Shown: positions 1 through 6,687 of the stretch, one piece after another
Layout of the letters: each line of letters starts with the position of its first letter
How positions within the stretch are numbered: position 1 is the first letter of the stretch
From: Acidobacteriota bacterium
GTDB lineage: Bacteria > Acidobacteriota > Blastocatellia > Pyrinomonadales > Pyrinomonadaceae
Assembly: GCA_019247865.1 (NCBI GenBank)
Contig: JAFBAJ010000813.1
Coordinates: forward strand, 1 to 7,518
Direction of reading: 5' to 3'
Length of the DNA: 7,518 nt
Made by a program: the position numbers and the translations under genes
Notes under the pieces: model-generated
What the model was told of the DNA's origin: nothing
What the model saw: the letters and a program-made list of their open reading frames with translations, nothing else
The model's database searches: none

Positions 1-178
1 AAAACATTTGAGCCCCGGAGGGGCGACATATTATGCCGCCCCTCCGGGGCTCATCATTCTTTCACGCATAAAGCTATAAATATATCGCCCCTCAGGGGCT
101 CATCATTTTTCTACGCATGTAACCCAGGGCTCACGCCCTCGGCTACAAATGCATCGCTCCAGCGAGCGGGGCTCACTT
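1..178. repeat. Cluster of GC-rich palindromic intergenic repeat units
   Basis: Four related copies of a short unit lie here. Its core reads CGCCCCTCNGGGGCTCATCA and is preceded by an AT-rich ATAAATATAT-like stretch. Copies begin near 37 and 86 as direct repeats 49 bp apart and share the downstream CATCATT...ACGCAT block. A degenerate copy begins near 154. An inverted copy occupies about 1-27, so 11-25 and 37-51 form a perfect 15-bp inverted repeat with an 11-nt spacer. Between copies 2 and 3 lies a second small palindromic motif, AGGGCTCACGCCCTCGG (about 126-142). The cluster lies just past the stop of the leftward MBL gene. I recall similar GGGGCTCA-type elements from acidobacterial and planctomycete intergenic DNA, but their function is unknown. 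Confidence 0.8.
11..51 (-). terminator. Strong hairpin downstream of the MBL gene, possible terminator
   Basis: AGCCCCGGAGGGGCG at 11-25 is the exact reverse complement of 37-51. Three more pairs (27-29 with 33-35) can form inside the spacer. Read on the minus strand, the hairpin is followed by CAAATGTTTT, a poor U-tract. It could stop leftward transcripts from the MBL gene, but its main identity is as part of the repeat cluster. Confidence 0.35.
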
Positions 179-180
179 TC

Positions 181-957
181 TTACCATTCATAGATCTGCC
201 CCGGCTCCATCACGCGGAGGCGCGGAATGCGGAGGGCGTGGAGCTCTTCGACGAGGCGCTCGCGGTAGGCCGGTTTGAGGTGGACGGTCAGAATGTCGAG
301 GCCGTTGTGGTTGAGCTTATGCAGCTCTTCGGCCATCGTCGCGGGCGTGAAGTGGCGCGAGACCTCTGCGAGCTGCGCCATGTCGTTCGGGAAAGAGGCT
401 TCGATGAGGAGCGCGTCCACACGCTGCGTGCGATTGACCAGCTCCCAGAACTCTTCCGTCTGGTAGGTGTCGGAGCTGAAGGCGACGGTCGTCTTCGCGT
501 CCGAGATGACGAGTCCCACCGTCGGCACGATGTGATTGACGGGCACTGCCGTGACCGTGAGATGCGCGACCTTGAACTCCTCGCCGTGCTTGAACGGCAC
601 GTACTGCATGACCGGCCCGTGCTCGTTCTTCAACTCGGCGAAGCGTGGGTAGACAGTCCAGTTGAAAATGTCGTCCTCCAGCGCGGCGATGACCTCTTCG
701 GTCGCGTGGACGCGGATCGGCTCGGTCAGCGTCCCGAACAGATCGTCGATGAAGATCGGGAGGCTTGCGATATGATCCATGTGCGGGTGCGTGACGATGA
801 TGTCGCGCACCGTTTCGCGCTGCTCGTCGGTCAGGGCGAGCGCGAGACTGCCCGCATCAACCGTGACGCGGTCGTCGATCAGGAAACAGGTCAGGCGTTG
901 CTCGGGGGTCGCCCGGCCTGCGCCGTCAAACGTGCTCGGTAGGAGTTGGATTTTCAC
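181..957 (-). CDS. MBL-fold metallo-hydrolase, class II cyclic-nucleotide phosphodiesterase-like
   Basis: This is a 258-residue protein of the metallo-beta-lactamase fold. The metal-binding motif HPHMDH is at residues 57-62 (H57, H59, D61, H62). Further likely ligands are H142 in VPVNH, D163 in SSDT and H226 in VHLKP. The context THPHMDHIASLP resembles the class II 3',5'-cyclic-nucleotide phosphodiesterase signature, with Met for Leu and Pro at one aliphatic position. A cAMP phosphodiesterase or related phosphodiester hydrolase is therefore possible but unproven; a ribonuclease Z-like or generic MBL hydrolase is the alternative. There is no signal peptide, so it is probably cytoplasmic. The start is GTG (plus-strand CAC at 955-957) with no convincing Shine-Dalgarno sequence; I see no better start. 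It lies 101 bp downstream of the same-strand PrsW gene, so co-transcription is possible. Its stop directly abuts the repeat cluster. Confidence 0.85.
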   Translation of the reverse strand: MKIQLLPSTFDGAGRATPEQRLTCFLIDDRVTVDAGSLALALTDEQRETVRDIIVTHPHMDHIASLPIFIDDLFGTLTEPIRVHATEEVIAALEDDIFNWTVYPRFAELKNEHGPVMQYVPFKHGEEFKVAHLTVTAVPVNHIVPTVGLVISDAKTTVAFSSDTYQTEEFWELVNRTQRVDALLIEASFPNDMAQLAEVSRHFTPATMAEELHKLNHNGLDILTVHLKPAYRERLVEELHALRIPRLRVMEPGQIYEW

Positions 958-1058
958 GTAATCGGTTCGGTTTGCTTGCTTCAGCTATTGCGAGGCGACG
1001 CGCAGTATAAGCTATTTTTGCCTGCGGCGCGTCCTGTTTCCTGAAAAAAGCCGCGCGC

Positions 1059-2327
1059 TCAATGCGGCCCCATCCGCGTGCGCAAATCCTGCAGCATCTG
1101 TAAGTACGCGGCCTCGCGCTCGCGTGCCTCCTGCTCGCCGTCGCTGATGCCGCGCGCGACGCGGTTGCGATGAAAGGCCAGCTCGCTCGCCATCTGATTG
1201 TAGCGCATGCGCGCGCGCCAGATGCCGAAGCCGCCGTTCCGCAGGGCGCGAAACGAGAGGCCCATCCGCCCGCGCACGCTGCACAGGCGATTATACTCGT
1301 CCTGCGTCATCACGCCGCGCTGAAAATCCGGCAGCAGGTGCTCGCGCACGATGCGTCCCTCGCGCCTCCAGGCGAAGAAGACGACGACCAGCGCGGTGAT
1401 GGCGACCGGGATCATGATAAAGACGTAAGCCAGAATCCAGAGCAGCCCGTGGATGTAAGCCGTGCCGTTCCAGATGGCGTGCAGCATCATCGCCAGGCCG
1501 AGCCCGATGAGCGGCATCAGAATCTTGATCGCCTTGTTGTTGGACTGGCGCGCCCAGCCGAGTCCGATGCCCGTCATCGAAGTGAAGAGCGGATGCGAGA
1601 AGGGAGCGATCGCGCCGCGCAGGATAAACAGGTTGCGTTCGGCGACGAGCCCTCCCTTGAGCGCGGCCATCCCGTAATACTGCACGTTCTCCGTCATCGC
1701 AAAGCCCAAGCCGACCATCGCCGCGTAGACGATGCCGTCGAGGATGCCGTCAAACTCGTCCTTCTTCCAGAAGAAGACGATAAAGAGGATCAGGGCCTTC
1801 GCCGATTCCTCGAAGATGGGGGCCGAGATGACCAAGCCGAAGATCTCTCCGGCCTCCTCTCCGGCGCTGGCCGCGACGGCATACGCGCCGGTCGTGTTGG
1901 CAACGAAGGCGATGAAGACCGCGACGGTCGCGCCCCAGAAGAAGACGACCGCGAGCAGCCACAAGGGCTCGGACTCGTAACGGTCGAGCCAGAGGATCAG
2001 TGTGATGTAGACGGGCACGGGCAGCGTCGCGAAGATCAGTCCGGCCATCAACGCGACCGGCCCGGTCTGGATGCCGATCAGATAGAGCACGATCAGCCCG
2101 AGCAGCAACGCCACGAGCCCGACGAAGACGCCGAGCATGATCTTCATCGCGCCGACAGAGTTTGACCGCTTGATGACGATGGTCGGCGCGGCCTGCGAGA
2201 ACATCATCGTCGGCGCGACCTGCGGCGATGACGTTTCGACGGAAGACGCGACCGGCATCCCGCAGGTCGGACAGGCGGCGAGGCCCTGCATGACCGGCGT
2301 CCCGCACCTGCTGCATCTGGAATCCAT
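1059..2327 (-). CDS. prsW: Zinc-ribbon PrsW-type intramembrane metalloprotease
   Basis: This is a 422-residue membrane protein. The N-terminus is a zinc ribbon with CxxC pairs C5/C8 and C19/C22, then a Ser/Thr/Pro-rich linker to about residue 58. About eight hydrophobic segments follow (roughly 60-320). PrsW hallmarks are DRYESEP (115-121), EESAK (173-177), FDGILDG (192-198) with GLGFA and EN (213-214), SHP with H245, and LHAIWNG with H283. Known PrsW of Bacillus cleaves an anti-sigma factor; the substrate here is unknown and no sigma/anti-sigma gene is visible. About 100 charged residues after the last membrane segment form a cytosolic tail. The ATG at 2325-2327 is preferred because the zinc ribbon begins there and GGAGGG lies 12 nt upstream. 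An in-frame extension to 2432 adds 35 low-quality residues and is rejected. Confidence 0.88.
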   Translation of the reverse strand: MDSRCSRCGTPVMQGLAACPTCGMPVASSVETSSPQVAPTMMFSQAAPTIVIKRSNSVGAMKIMLGVFVGLVALLLGLIVLYLIGIQTGPVALMAGLIFATLPVPVYITLILWLDRYESEPLWLLAVVFFWGATVAVFIAFVANTTGAYAVAASAGEEAGEIFGLVISAPIFEESAKALILFIVFFWKKDEFDGILDGIVYAAMVGLGFAMTENVQYYGMAALKGGLVAERNLFILRGAIAPFSHPLFTSMTGIGLGWARQSNNKAIKILMPLIGLGLAMMLHAIWNGTAYIHGLLWILAYVFIMIPVAITALVVVFFAWRREGRIVREHLLPDFQRGVMTQDEYNRLCSVRGRMGLSFRALRNGGFGIWRARMRYNQMASELAFHRNRVARGISDGEQEAREREAAYLQMLQDLRTRMGPH

Positions 2328-2636
2328 GTTCAGAAAAATCCCTCCCGTTGCGCCGCTCCGCTTAAACCCTTCCCCGGACGAGTGCGTGTAGAGCCTGTAA
2401 CCGCAATGGATGAAACTTGTGAGCGAGAGCACGCCCTCTTTTGAAGCGCCGCCAGAAAGCTGTTAAGACTTGGCCGAGCCCAAGTATAGCCATATTCGCG
2501 CCGAGACTTCTAGCAAATTTTTAGCTTGGGACTTGGAGCTTTGGACTTTGGACTTTGATGTCTCCCTCAGCTTGAATCATATTATTCAAGGTTGGGACGC
2601 GGACAAAGACCCAAGGCCAAAGTCCCAAGACCGTCT
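2328..2636. other. Intergenic region between PrsW and SDR genes
   Basis: These 309 bases hold no credible gene. Bases 2328-2470 must carry the leader and promoter of the leftward PrsW gene, but I could not find a convincing -35/-10 pair. The only clear structure is the repeat pair at 2525-2635. A 69-codon rightward frame crossing the area (2470-2679) encodes the repeat and runs into the antisense of the SDR, so it is not called. Confidence 0.7.
2525..2635. repeat. Inverted pair of 7-bp-period repeats with a central palindrome
   Basis: The left arm at 2528-2562 is five 7-bp units (GGGACTT, GGAGCTT, TGGACTT, TGGACTT, TGATGTC). The right arm at 2601-2635 is five complementary-type units (GGACAAA, GACCCAA, GGCCAAA, GTCCCAA, GACCGTC). 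CTTGGGACTT at 2525-2534 pairs exactly with AAGTCCCAAG at 2620-2629. A second perfect 7-bp stem, CTTGAAT (2571-2577) with ATTCAAG (2584-2590), lies between the arms. The whole could fold as a cruciform or a long RNA hairpin. The right arm ends one base before the SDR stop codon. Heptanucleotide repeats are known from cyanobacteria (STRR), but I cannot say whether this is related. Confidence 0.75.
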
Positions 2637-3404
2637 TTACCTGGCGCACGTGTCCGCGCGCCCGCCGTCGATTGAATAGGTCGCGCCAGTAATCCAGCCG
2701 GCGTGCTCCGAGGCGAGGAAGAGAATCAGCTCGGCCACCTCGCGCGCCTCACCGACGCGGCCCAACGGGTGCGTCGTCTTCGATCTTTCCAGGAAGGCCG
2801 CGTAAGACTCCTCGCTCATCCCGCCGCGCTTGTGTATCTCCGTCACGACGACGCCCGGATTGACGGCGTTGACGCGGACGCCCTTCGCCGCCAGCTCCAG
2901 CGCGGCACAGCGCGTCAGTTGGTCCACCCCGGCCTTCGAGACGCAATAGGCCAGCACGCCCGGAAACGAACGCAGGCCCGTCACGCTCGACACGTTGACG
3001 ATGTTGCCGCGCGTTCTTTCGAGCTGCGGCGCGGCTTCCTGCATGAGCTGGAAGACCGCGCGCAGGTTGACGTTCAACATCGCGTCCCAAGCCTCAACGG
3101 TCGTGTCCTCGATCGTTCCGTTCGCCAGATGCCCGGCCGCGTTGACCAGCACGTCGAGCCCGCCGAAACCCTCCAACGCCTCTCTCACAATCCGCCCGGC
3201 TTCAACCGTCACGTCCGCGCGAATCGCCAGACACACACCGCCCGCAGCCCTGATCTCTTCCGCCAGAGACGCCAGCGCGTCCTCACTGCGCCCGACCGCA
3301 GCCACGCGCGCGCCCGCCTCCGCAAACACGAGCGCCGTCGCCCGCCCGATGCCCGAAGTCGCGCCCGTGATCAATGCAGTCTTCCCGCTCAAACTGATCT
3401 CCAT
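2637..3404 (-). CDS. Classical SDR-family NAD(P)-dependent oxidoreductase
   Basis: A 255-residue single-domain short-chain dehydrogenase/reductase of normal family length. The Rossmann glycine motif is TGATSGIG (13-20). R39 after beta-strand 2 is often associated with NADP(H). D64 contacts adenine, NAAG is at 88-91 and N112 is the structural/catalytic Asn. The catalytic triad is S140, Y153 and K157 (YCVSK), followed by the PG motif (183-184). The C-terminus has the usual SIDGG. It resembles the glucose 1-dehydrogenase/3-oxoacyl-ACP reductase-like branch, but the substrate cannot be read from the sequence. The ATG at 3404 is well supported by AGGAG five bases upstream. It is divergent from the glycosylase gene across 111 bp. 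A repeat sits immediately beyond its stop. Confidence 0.9.
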   Translation of the reverse strand: MEISLSGKTALITGATSGIGRATALVFAEAGARVAAVGRSEDALASLAEEIRAAGGVCLAIRADVTVEAGRIVREALEGFGGLDVLVNAAGHLANGTIEDTTVEAWDAMLNVNLRAVFQLMQEAAPQLERTRGNIVNVSSVTGLRSFPGVLAYCVSKAGVDQLTRCAALELAAKGVRVNAVNPGVVVTEIHKRGGMSEESYAAFLERSKTTHPLGRVGEAREVAELILFLASEHAGWITGATYSIDGGRADTCAR

Positions 3405-3515
3405 GACTTCTCCTCACCAAAAGATTGCAGAGAAGATAAAGCAGGAGGGAAGTTATTGCCACCCGTCGTAGAGCGCGAAACGCTTTTGCTGTATCCTCTC
3501 GGAACTGGAATTTCG
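3405..3515. promoter_or_regulatory. Divergent intergenic region, SDR and glycosylase
   Basis: These 111 bp separate two divergent starts and must hold both promoters. On the minus strand AGGAG near the SDR start is a clear ribosome-binding site. TTTATC is a possible -10 but lacks a properly spaced -35. On the plus strand only a weak GGAA precedes the glycosylase ATG. No operator-like palindrome is evident. Confidence 0.4.
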
Positions 3516-3950
3516 ATGCGAATCTGGACGCTTCATCCGAGTTATCTGGACACCAAAGGACTGCTCGCGGTCTGGCGCGAGACGCTGCTCGCGCAGAAAG
3601 TCCTCAAGGGCGAGACGCGCGGCTATCGAAATCACCCGCAGTTGAAAAGGTTCAAAGAGCTGAGCGATCCGGTCGGAGCCGTCGCGCGCTACCTCAGAGA
3701 GATTCACGCGGAGGCAGTCAGGCGCGGCTACAATTTCAGCGCGGACAAGATCGCCGCGCGAGACTACGACGGGCAGATCGCCTGCACGCGCGGCCAGCTG
3801 CTCTACGAGTGGCGGCACTTGAAAGAGAAGTTAAAGCAGAGGGACGCCGCGAAGTTCGGCACGCTCGAAGCCATCGCGGAGCCCGTCGCGCATCCGCTCT
3901 TCAGGATCGTCGAGGGCGAAGTAGAGGATTGGGAAATCATCACACGATAA
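3516..3950 (+). CDS. pdg: Pyrimidine dimer DNA glycosylase (T4 endonuclease V family)
   Basis: A 144-residue protein matching the bacterial branch of the T4 DenV/pyrimidine-dimer glycosylase family, whose members begin MRxWxLHPxYLD. These enzymes cleave the glycosidic bond at UV-induced cyclobutane dimers and nick the DNA by beta-elimination. R2, R21 and E22 line up with T4 R3, R22 and the catalytic E23. RGYRNHPQL (35-43) is a family block. In T4 the nucleophile is the alpha-amine of Thr2 after Met removal; here the aligned residue is Met1. The ATG at 3516 is chosen because the family begins exactly there. The frame stays open upstream to 2703, but that part is antisense to the SDR. Only a weak GGAA precedes the start. 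The GNAT gene follows after four bases, so the two are probably co-transcribed. Confidence 0.86.
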   Translation: MRIWTLHPSYLDTKGLLAVWRETLLAQKVLKGETRGYRNHPQLKRFKELSDPVGAVARYLREIHAEAVRRGYNFSADKIAARDYDGQIACTRGQLLYEWRHLKEKLKQRDAAKFGTLEAIAEPVAHPLFRIVEGEVEDWEIITR

Positions 3951-3954
3951 ATCA

Positions 3955-4560
3955 ATGGCTCGAATACTCTTTTCTTCATTCCAGACCGAGAGGCTGATCC
4001 TCAGACGTTTGAAGGATTCGGACTTACGGCAATATCACGCCTACCTCAACGACCCGCAGGTCGCCAGGTACCAGACCTGGGAGACGTACTCCGAAGAGCA
4101 AGCCCGCGCGGTCATCGAAGAGCAGCAGGCGCTTGAGCCGGGACTGCAGGGGCGCGCCTTTCTCTTCGCTCTGGAGCTGAAAGAGACAGGAGCGCTTGTC
4201 GGTCATGTTGTTTTCACGGTGCAGGAGAAAGATTATCACCAGGCCGAGATCGGCTTTACCCTCGCACGCGAATTCCACCGGCAGGGGTTGGCCCGAGAGG
4301 CTGCTTCACGCGTGCTCGATTATGCTTTCACAGAGCGGAAGCTGCATCGCGTCATCGCCATCACGGATTGCGAAAATCTGAGCTCGGTCGCCCTGCTCGG
4401 CAAATTAGGGATGCGCCGCGAAGGACACTTCATTCAGAACATCTGGTTCAAAGGTAAATGGGGAGACGAATACCTGTACGCAATCCTGCGCGACGAATGG
4501 CTGGAACGGATTCACCGCAGAGACGCAGAGTTCGCGCAGAGGAGCGCAGAGACAGCATAG
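3955..4560 (+). CDS. GNAT-family N-acetyltransferase, RimJ/RimL-like
   Basis: A 201-residue acetyltransferase of the Acetyltransf_3 (RimJ/RimL) type. The start QTERLILRRL (10-19) is typical of the family. The acetyl-CoA pyrophosphate-binding loop is REFHRQGLAREA (105-116). The CENLSSVALLGKLGM block (139-153) and the closing DEYLYAILRDEW (171-182) are also characteristic. It transfers acetyl from acetyl-CoA to an amine, often a protein N-terminus or antibiotic, but the target here is unknown. There is no Shine-Dalgarno sequence, and the ATG lies four bases after the glycosylase stop, which suggests translational coupling. Residues 187-201 and the stop codon fall inside a palindromic repeat (4512-4610), so the tail IHRRDAEFAQRSAETA is probably not ancestral; the family fold ends near residue 184. 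Confidence 0.88.
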   Translation: MARILFSSFQTERLILRRLKDSDLRQYHAYLNDPQVARYQTWETYSEEQARAVIEEQQALEPGLQGRAFLFALELKETGALVGHVVFTVQEKDYHQAEIGFTLAREFHRQGLAREAASRVLDYAFTERKLHRVIAITDCENLSSVALLGKLGMRREGHFIQNIWFKGKWGDEYLYAILRDEWLERIHRRDAEFAQRSAETA

Positions 4561-4610
4561 CTCTCAACTCTCTGCGCTCCTCTGCGTTTCCTCTGCGTCT
4601 TCGGCGGTGA
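4512..4610. repeat. Long inverted repeat (CGCAGAG type) between convergent genes
   Basis: The arms span 4512-4552 and 4569-4610 and are almost fully complementary. A perfect 18-bp stem pairs 4535-4552 with 4569-4586 around a 16-nt loop. Beyond a short mismatch, AGACGCAGAG (4521-4530) pairs with 4591-4600 and TCACCGC (4512-4518) with 4604-4610. Each arm is made of CGCAGAG modules. Repeats of this CACCGCAGAGACGCAGAG look occur in several bacterial groups as I recall. It contains the GNAT stop (4558-4560) and ends seven bases from the catalase stop. It may act as a bidirectional transcription barrier, though neither side has a U-tract. Confidence 0.88.
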
Positions 4611-4617
4611 GTAGTGC

Positions 4618-6138
4618 TTATCGGCTTGAGGCGACGCTGTCCGCTTTGCGCCCCAGACCATCTGCGACGCGCCGGCCGTACTCCTCATCGCACTTCGTCA
4701 GCAGAGAGATCATGCGCTCCTGTATATCTTCATTGCACTGCTTGAGCGCGTCGACCAGATTGCCGATCAAGTCCTCGCGTTCGCGTTCATCCATCGTGCG
4801 GTAACGCTCGCCCGCCTGCTTGAAGTCGTTCGTCCGGCTGATCTTCTGACGCACGACCGGCCCCTCGACGTGCGGCGTGTGGTCTTTGCCGTTGCGCGGC
4901 GCTTCCCTGAGGCCGCCGCGACTGCTCGGCTCGTAGTTGACGTGCGGGTTCTCGCCTTCCTCTATGCCGTCGACGTGATAGGCCATCTGGCCGTCGCGCT
5001 GGTTGGTGGCGACGTGCGTCTTGGGCTTGTTGATGGGCAGTTGCAGGTAGTTCGCCCCGACGCGATAACGCTGCGTGTCCGAGTAAGAGAAGGTGCGCCC
5101 CTGCAGCATCTTGTCGTCCGAGAAATCGAGCCCGTCCACGAGCACGCCCGTGCCGAACGCGACCTGCTCGACCTCCGCGAAATAGTTGGTCGGGTTGCGG
5201 TCGAGCACCATCCGTCCGACCGCGAGCATCGGGAACTGCTCCTCCGGCCAGAGCTTCGTGTCGTCGAGCGGATCGAAATCAAGCTCCGGATGCTCGTCGT
5301 CCGACATGACCTGCACCTTGAGCTCCCACTCCGGATAATCGCCGCGCTCAATCGCGTCGTACAAGTCCTGCGTCGCGTGATTGAAGTTCGTGATCTGTTC
5401 CGCCTCTGACTGCGTCAGAGAGCGCACGCCCTGCTTAGGAATCCAGTGATACTTGACGAGCACCGCGACGCCCTCCGCATTCACCATCTTGTAGGTGTTG
5501 ACGCCCGCGCCCTCCTGCTCTCGATAATTCGCGGGGATGCCGCGCGGGCTGAAGAGCCACGAGATCATGTGCATGGATTCCGGCGTCAGGCTGATAAAGT
5601 CGAAGATGCGATTCGGGTCCTGACGGTTCGTGACCGGGTCTGGCTTGAAGGCGTGAACCACGTCCGGGAATTTAACAGGGTCGCGGATAAAAAAGACTTT
5701 CAGATTATTGCCGACTAAATCCCAGTTGCCGTCCTCCGTATAAAACTTGGTCGCAAAGCCGCGCGGGTCGCGCAGGTTTTCGGGCGAGTGGCCGCCGTGG
5801 ATGACCGTCGAGAAGCGTACGAAGACGGGCGTGCGTTTGCCCTGCTCCTGAAAAAGTTTGGCGCGCGTGTAACGCGACGCGGGCTCGTCGCCGATGGTGC
5901 CGTAGGCTTCAAAGTAACCATGCGCGCCGGCCCCGCGCGCGTGCACGACCCTTTCGGGAATCCGCTCGCGGTCGAAGTGCGTGATCTTCTCCAGGAACTG
6001 ATAGTTTTCGAGCACCGTGGGGCCACGCTCGCCCACCGTCCGCGTGTTCTGGTTGTCGTAGATCGGATGGCCCTGCCGGTTCGTCAAGATCGGCTGCTCG
6101 CCGCCGTCCGGCGACTCTTTCTTCTCTTGCTCGCTCAC
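4618..6138 (-). CDS. katA: Monofunctional haem catalase, small-subunit type
   Basis: A 506-residue haem catalase, the normal size of small-subunit (clade 3-like) enzymes, that disproportionates hydrogen peroxide. The distal site is [20 protein letters not shown] (55-74) with catalytic H66. The second distal residue is the Asn in LVGNN (144/145). The proximal haem-ligand signature RTFSYSDTQ (348-356) supplies Y352. No signal peptide is visible, so it is cytoplasmic. The start is GTG at 6136-6138: AGGAG lies six bases upstream (6145-6149) and the usual hydrophilic N-terminus begins there. A longer in-frame reading to 6345 adds 69 residues that overlap perR and is rejected. It is 65 bp downstream of perR on the same strand, with a Per-box-like operator in the gap, so peroxide induction is expected. 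The name katA is by analogy. Confidence 0.95.
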   Translation of the reverse strand: MSEQEKKESPDGGEQPILTNRQGHPIYDNQNTRTVGERGPTVLENYQFLEKITHFDRERIPERVVHARGAGAHGYFEAYGTIGDEPASRYTRAKLFQEQGKRTPVFVRFSTVIHGGHSPENLRDPRGFATKFYTEDGNWDLVGNNLKVFFIRDPVKFPDVVHAFKPDPVTNRQDPNRIFDFISLTPESMHMISWLFSPRGIPANYREQEGAGVNTYKMVNAEGVAVLVKYHWIPKQGVRSLTQSEAEQITNFNHATQDLYDAIERGDYPEWELKVQVMSDDEHPELDFDPLDDTKLWPEEQFPMLAVGRMVLDRNPTNYFAEVEQVAFGTGVLVDGLDFSDDKMLQGRTFSYSDTQRYRVGANYLQLPINKPKTHVATNQRDGQMAYHVDGIEEGENPHVNYEPSSRGGLREAPRNGKDHTPHVEGPVVRQKISRTNDFKQAGERYRTMDEREREDLIGNLVDALKQCNEDIQERMISLLTKCDEEYGRRVADGLGRKADSVASSR

Positions 6139-6169
6139 CGCTTTCTCCTCTCTCTGCTTCAATTCAAGA

Positions 6170-6198
6170 ACAATAATTATTATTGCCTTGAGGGTAAA
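6170..6198 (-). promoter_or_regulatory. Possible catalase promoter
   Basis: On the minus strand TTTACC (6193-6198) and TATTGT (6170-6175) are spaced by 17 bp, each matching four of six sigma70 consensus bases. Initiation near 6163 would give a leader of about 25 nt to the GTG. The Per-box-like palindrome covers the -10 and most of the spacer, as expected for repression. The match is weak, and read-through from perR is an alternative. Confidence 0.4.
6171..6185. promoter_or_regulatory. Per-box-like operator upstream of catalase
   Basis: CAATAATTATTATTG is a perfect 15-bp palindrome of 7-1-7 form. Its central 11 positions match the Bacillus Per box TTATAATNATTATAA exactly; only the outer two bases at each end differ. 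It ends 33 bp from the catalase GTG, and a near copy sits upstream of perR. Confidence 0.8.
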
Positions 6199-6208
6199 AT
6201 TTTTTACC
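6193..6208. repeat. AT-rich palindrome overlapping the perR stop codon
   Basis: GGTAAAA (6193-6199) and TTTTACC (6202-6208) are exact reverse complements around two bases. The perR stop codon (6204-6206) lies in the right arm, and the left arm holds the proposed catalase -35. It could be an additional operator half or a small hairpin after perR. It does not match the 7-1-7 Per pattern. Confidence 0.4.
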
Positions 6209-6641
6209 GGCGGCACTCTTTGCAATAACCCAGGAGCTCCAGCCGATAGTCCCTGACCTCGAAACCCTTCTGCGGCTTGATCTGTCGCAACTGCTCGGAC
6301 TCCTGCGTCGCGTCCAGATCCCAGATCTTTCCGCAGCCGAGACAACGTGTGTGGTAGTGATGATCCGTGCGTATGTCGTAGCGCGCGGCGGCATCACCGT
6401 AGGCGAGCTTGGAGACCGCGCCGCACTGCACTAAGGCTTCCAGGTTCTTGTAGACGGTCGCCAGGGAGATGCGCGGCAGGTTCGCTTTGACGGCCAGAAA
6501 AACATCTTCGGCCGTCGGGTGGTGGTCGACGCCGCTCAGGTAGTCGTAGACGGCCGCACGCTGTGTCGTCAACTGCGCCCCGCTCGCGTGGAGCTGCTGG
6601 CGCAGCGTCTCCTGTCTTTGCAACTGTTTCTTTGTGCTCAT
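6204..6641 (-). CDS. perR: Fur-family peroxide-responsive repressor PerR
   Basis: A 145-residue Fur-family regulator with an N-terminal winged-helix DNA-binding domain (about 1-85; [13 protein letters not shown] is the recognition region) and a C-terminal dimerisation domain. Regulatory metal ligands align with Bacillus PerR: H41, D89, H95, H97 and D108 (for H37, D85, H91, H93 and D104). Asp rather than Glu at position 89 is the residue linked to peroxide sensing by metal-catalysed His oxidation. Structural zinc cysteines are C100/C103 and C140/C143. The ATG at 6641 gives standard PerR length; only a distant AGAGG precedes it. An in-frame extension to 6716 would run through the promoter and is rejected. 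Its position before catalase and the matching operators support a peroxide-stress module with autoregulation. Confidence 0.93.
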   Translation of the reverse strand: MSTKKQLQRQETLRQQLHASGAQLTTQRAAVYDYLSGVDHHPTAEDVFLAVKANLPRISLATVYKNLEALVQCGAVSKLAYGDAAARYDIRTDHHYHTRCLGCGKIWDLDATQESEQLRQIKPQKGFEVRDYRLELLGYCKECRR

Positions 6642-6687
6642 CAAATCACACACGCCTCTGGCGATGCGTCGCATTGCGATACATCGC

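Noticed and set aside
37..118. CRISPR-like direct repeats
   Set aside because: Only two good copies plus decayed ones, imperfect, with one inverted copy and no unique spacers of uniform length or cas genes.
238..942. A 234-codon frame opposite the MBL gene
   Set aside because: Composition is typical of antisense shadows (Arg/Asp/Val rich) and the opposite strand has an intact metal-binding motif.
1012..1058. Terminator after the PrsW gene
   Set aside because: The best stem is five base pairs with a loop over 20 nt and no properly placed U-tract.
1170..2165. A 331-codon frame opposite the PrsW gene
   Set aside because: It is a GC-driven antisense shadow rich in Asp/Arg/Glu/His with no domain, opposite a gene with clear motifs and membrane segments.
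2470..2679. A 69-codon rightward frame in the PrsW-SDR gap
   Set aside because: Its middle is a translation of the 7-bp repeat arms and its end is antisense to the SDR; there is no ribosome-binding site.
2703..3950. A 415-codon rightward frame covering the SDR antisense and the glycosylase
   Set aside because: Only codons from 3516 match a known family. The first 271 codons are antisense to a clear SDR with full catalytic motifs and have a biased, Arg/His-rich composition.
6139..6345. N-terminal extension of the catalase
   Set aside because: The 69 extra residues are an out-of-frame reading of perR; GTG at 6138 has a proper AGGAG.
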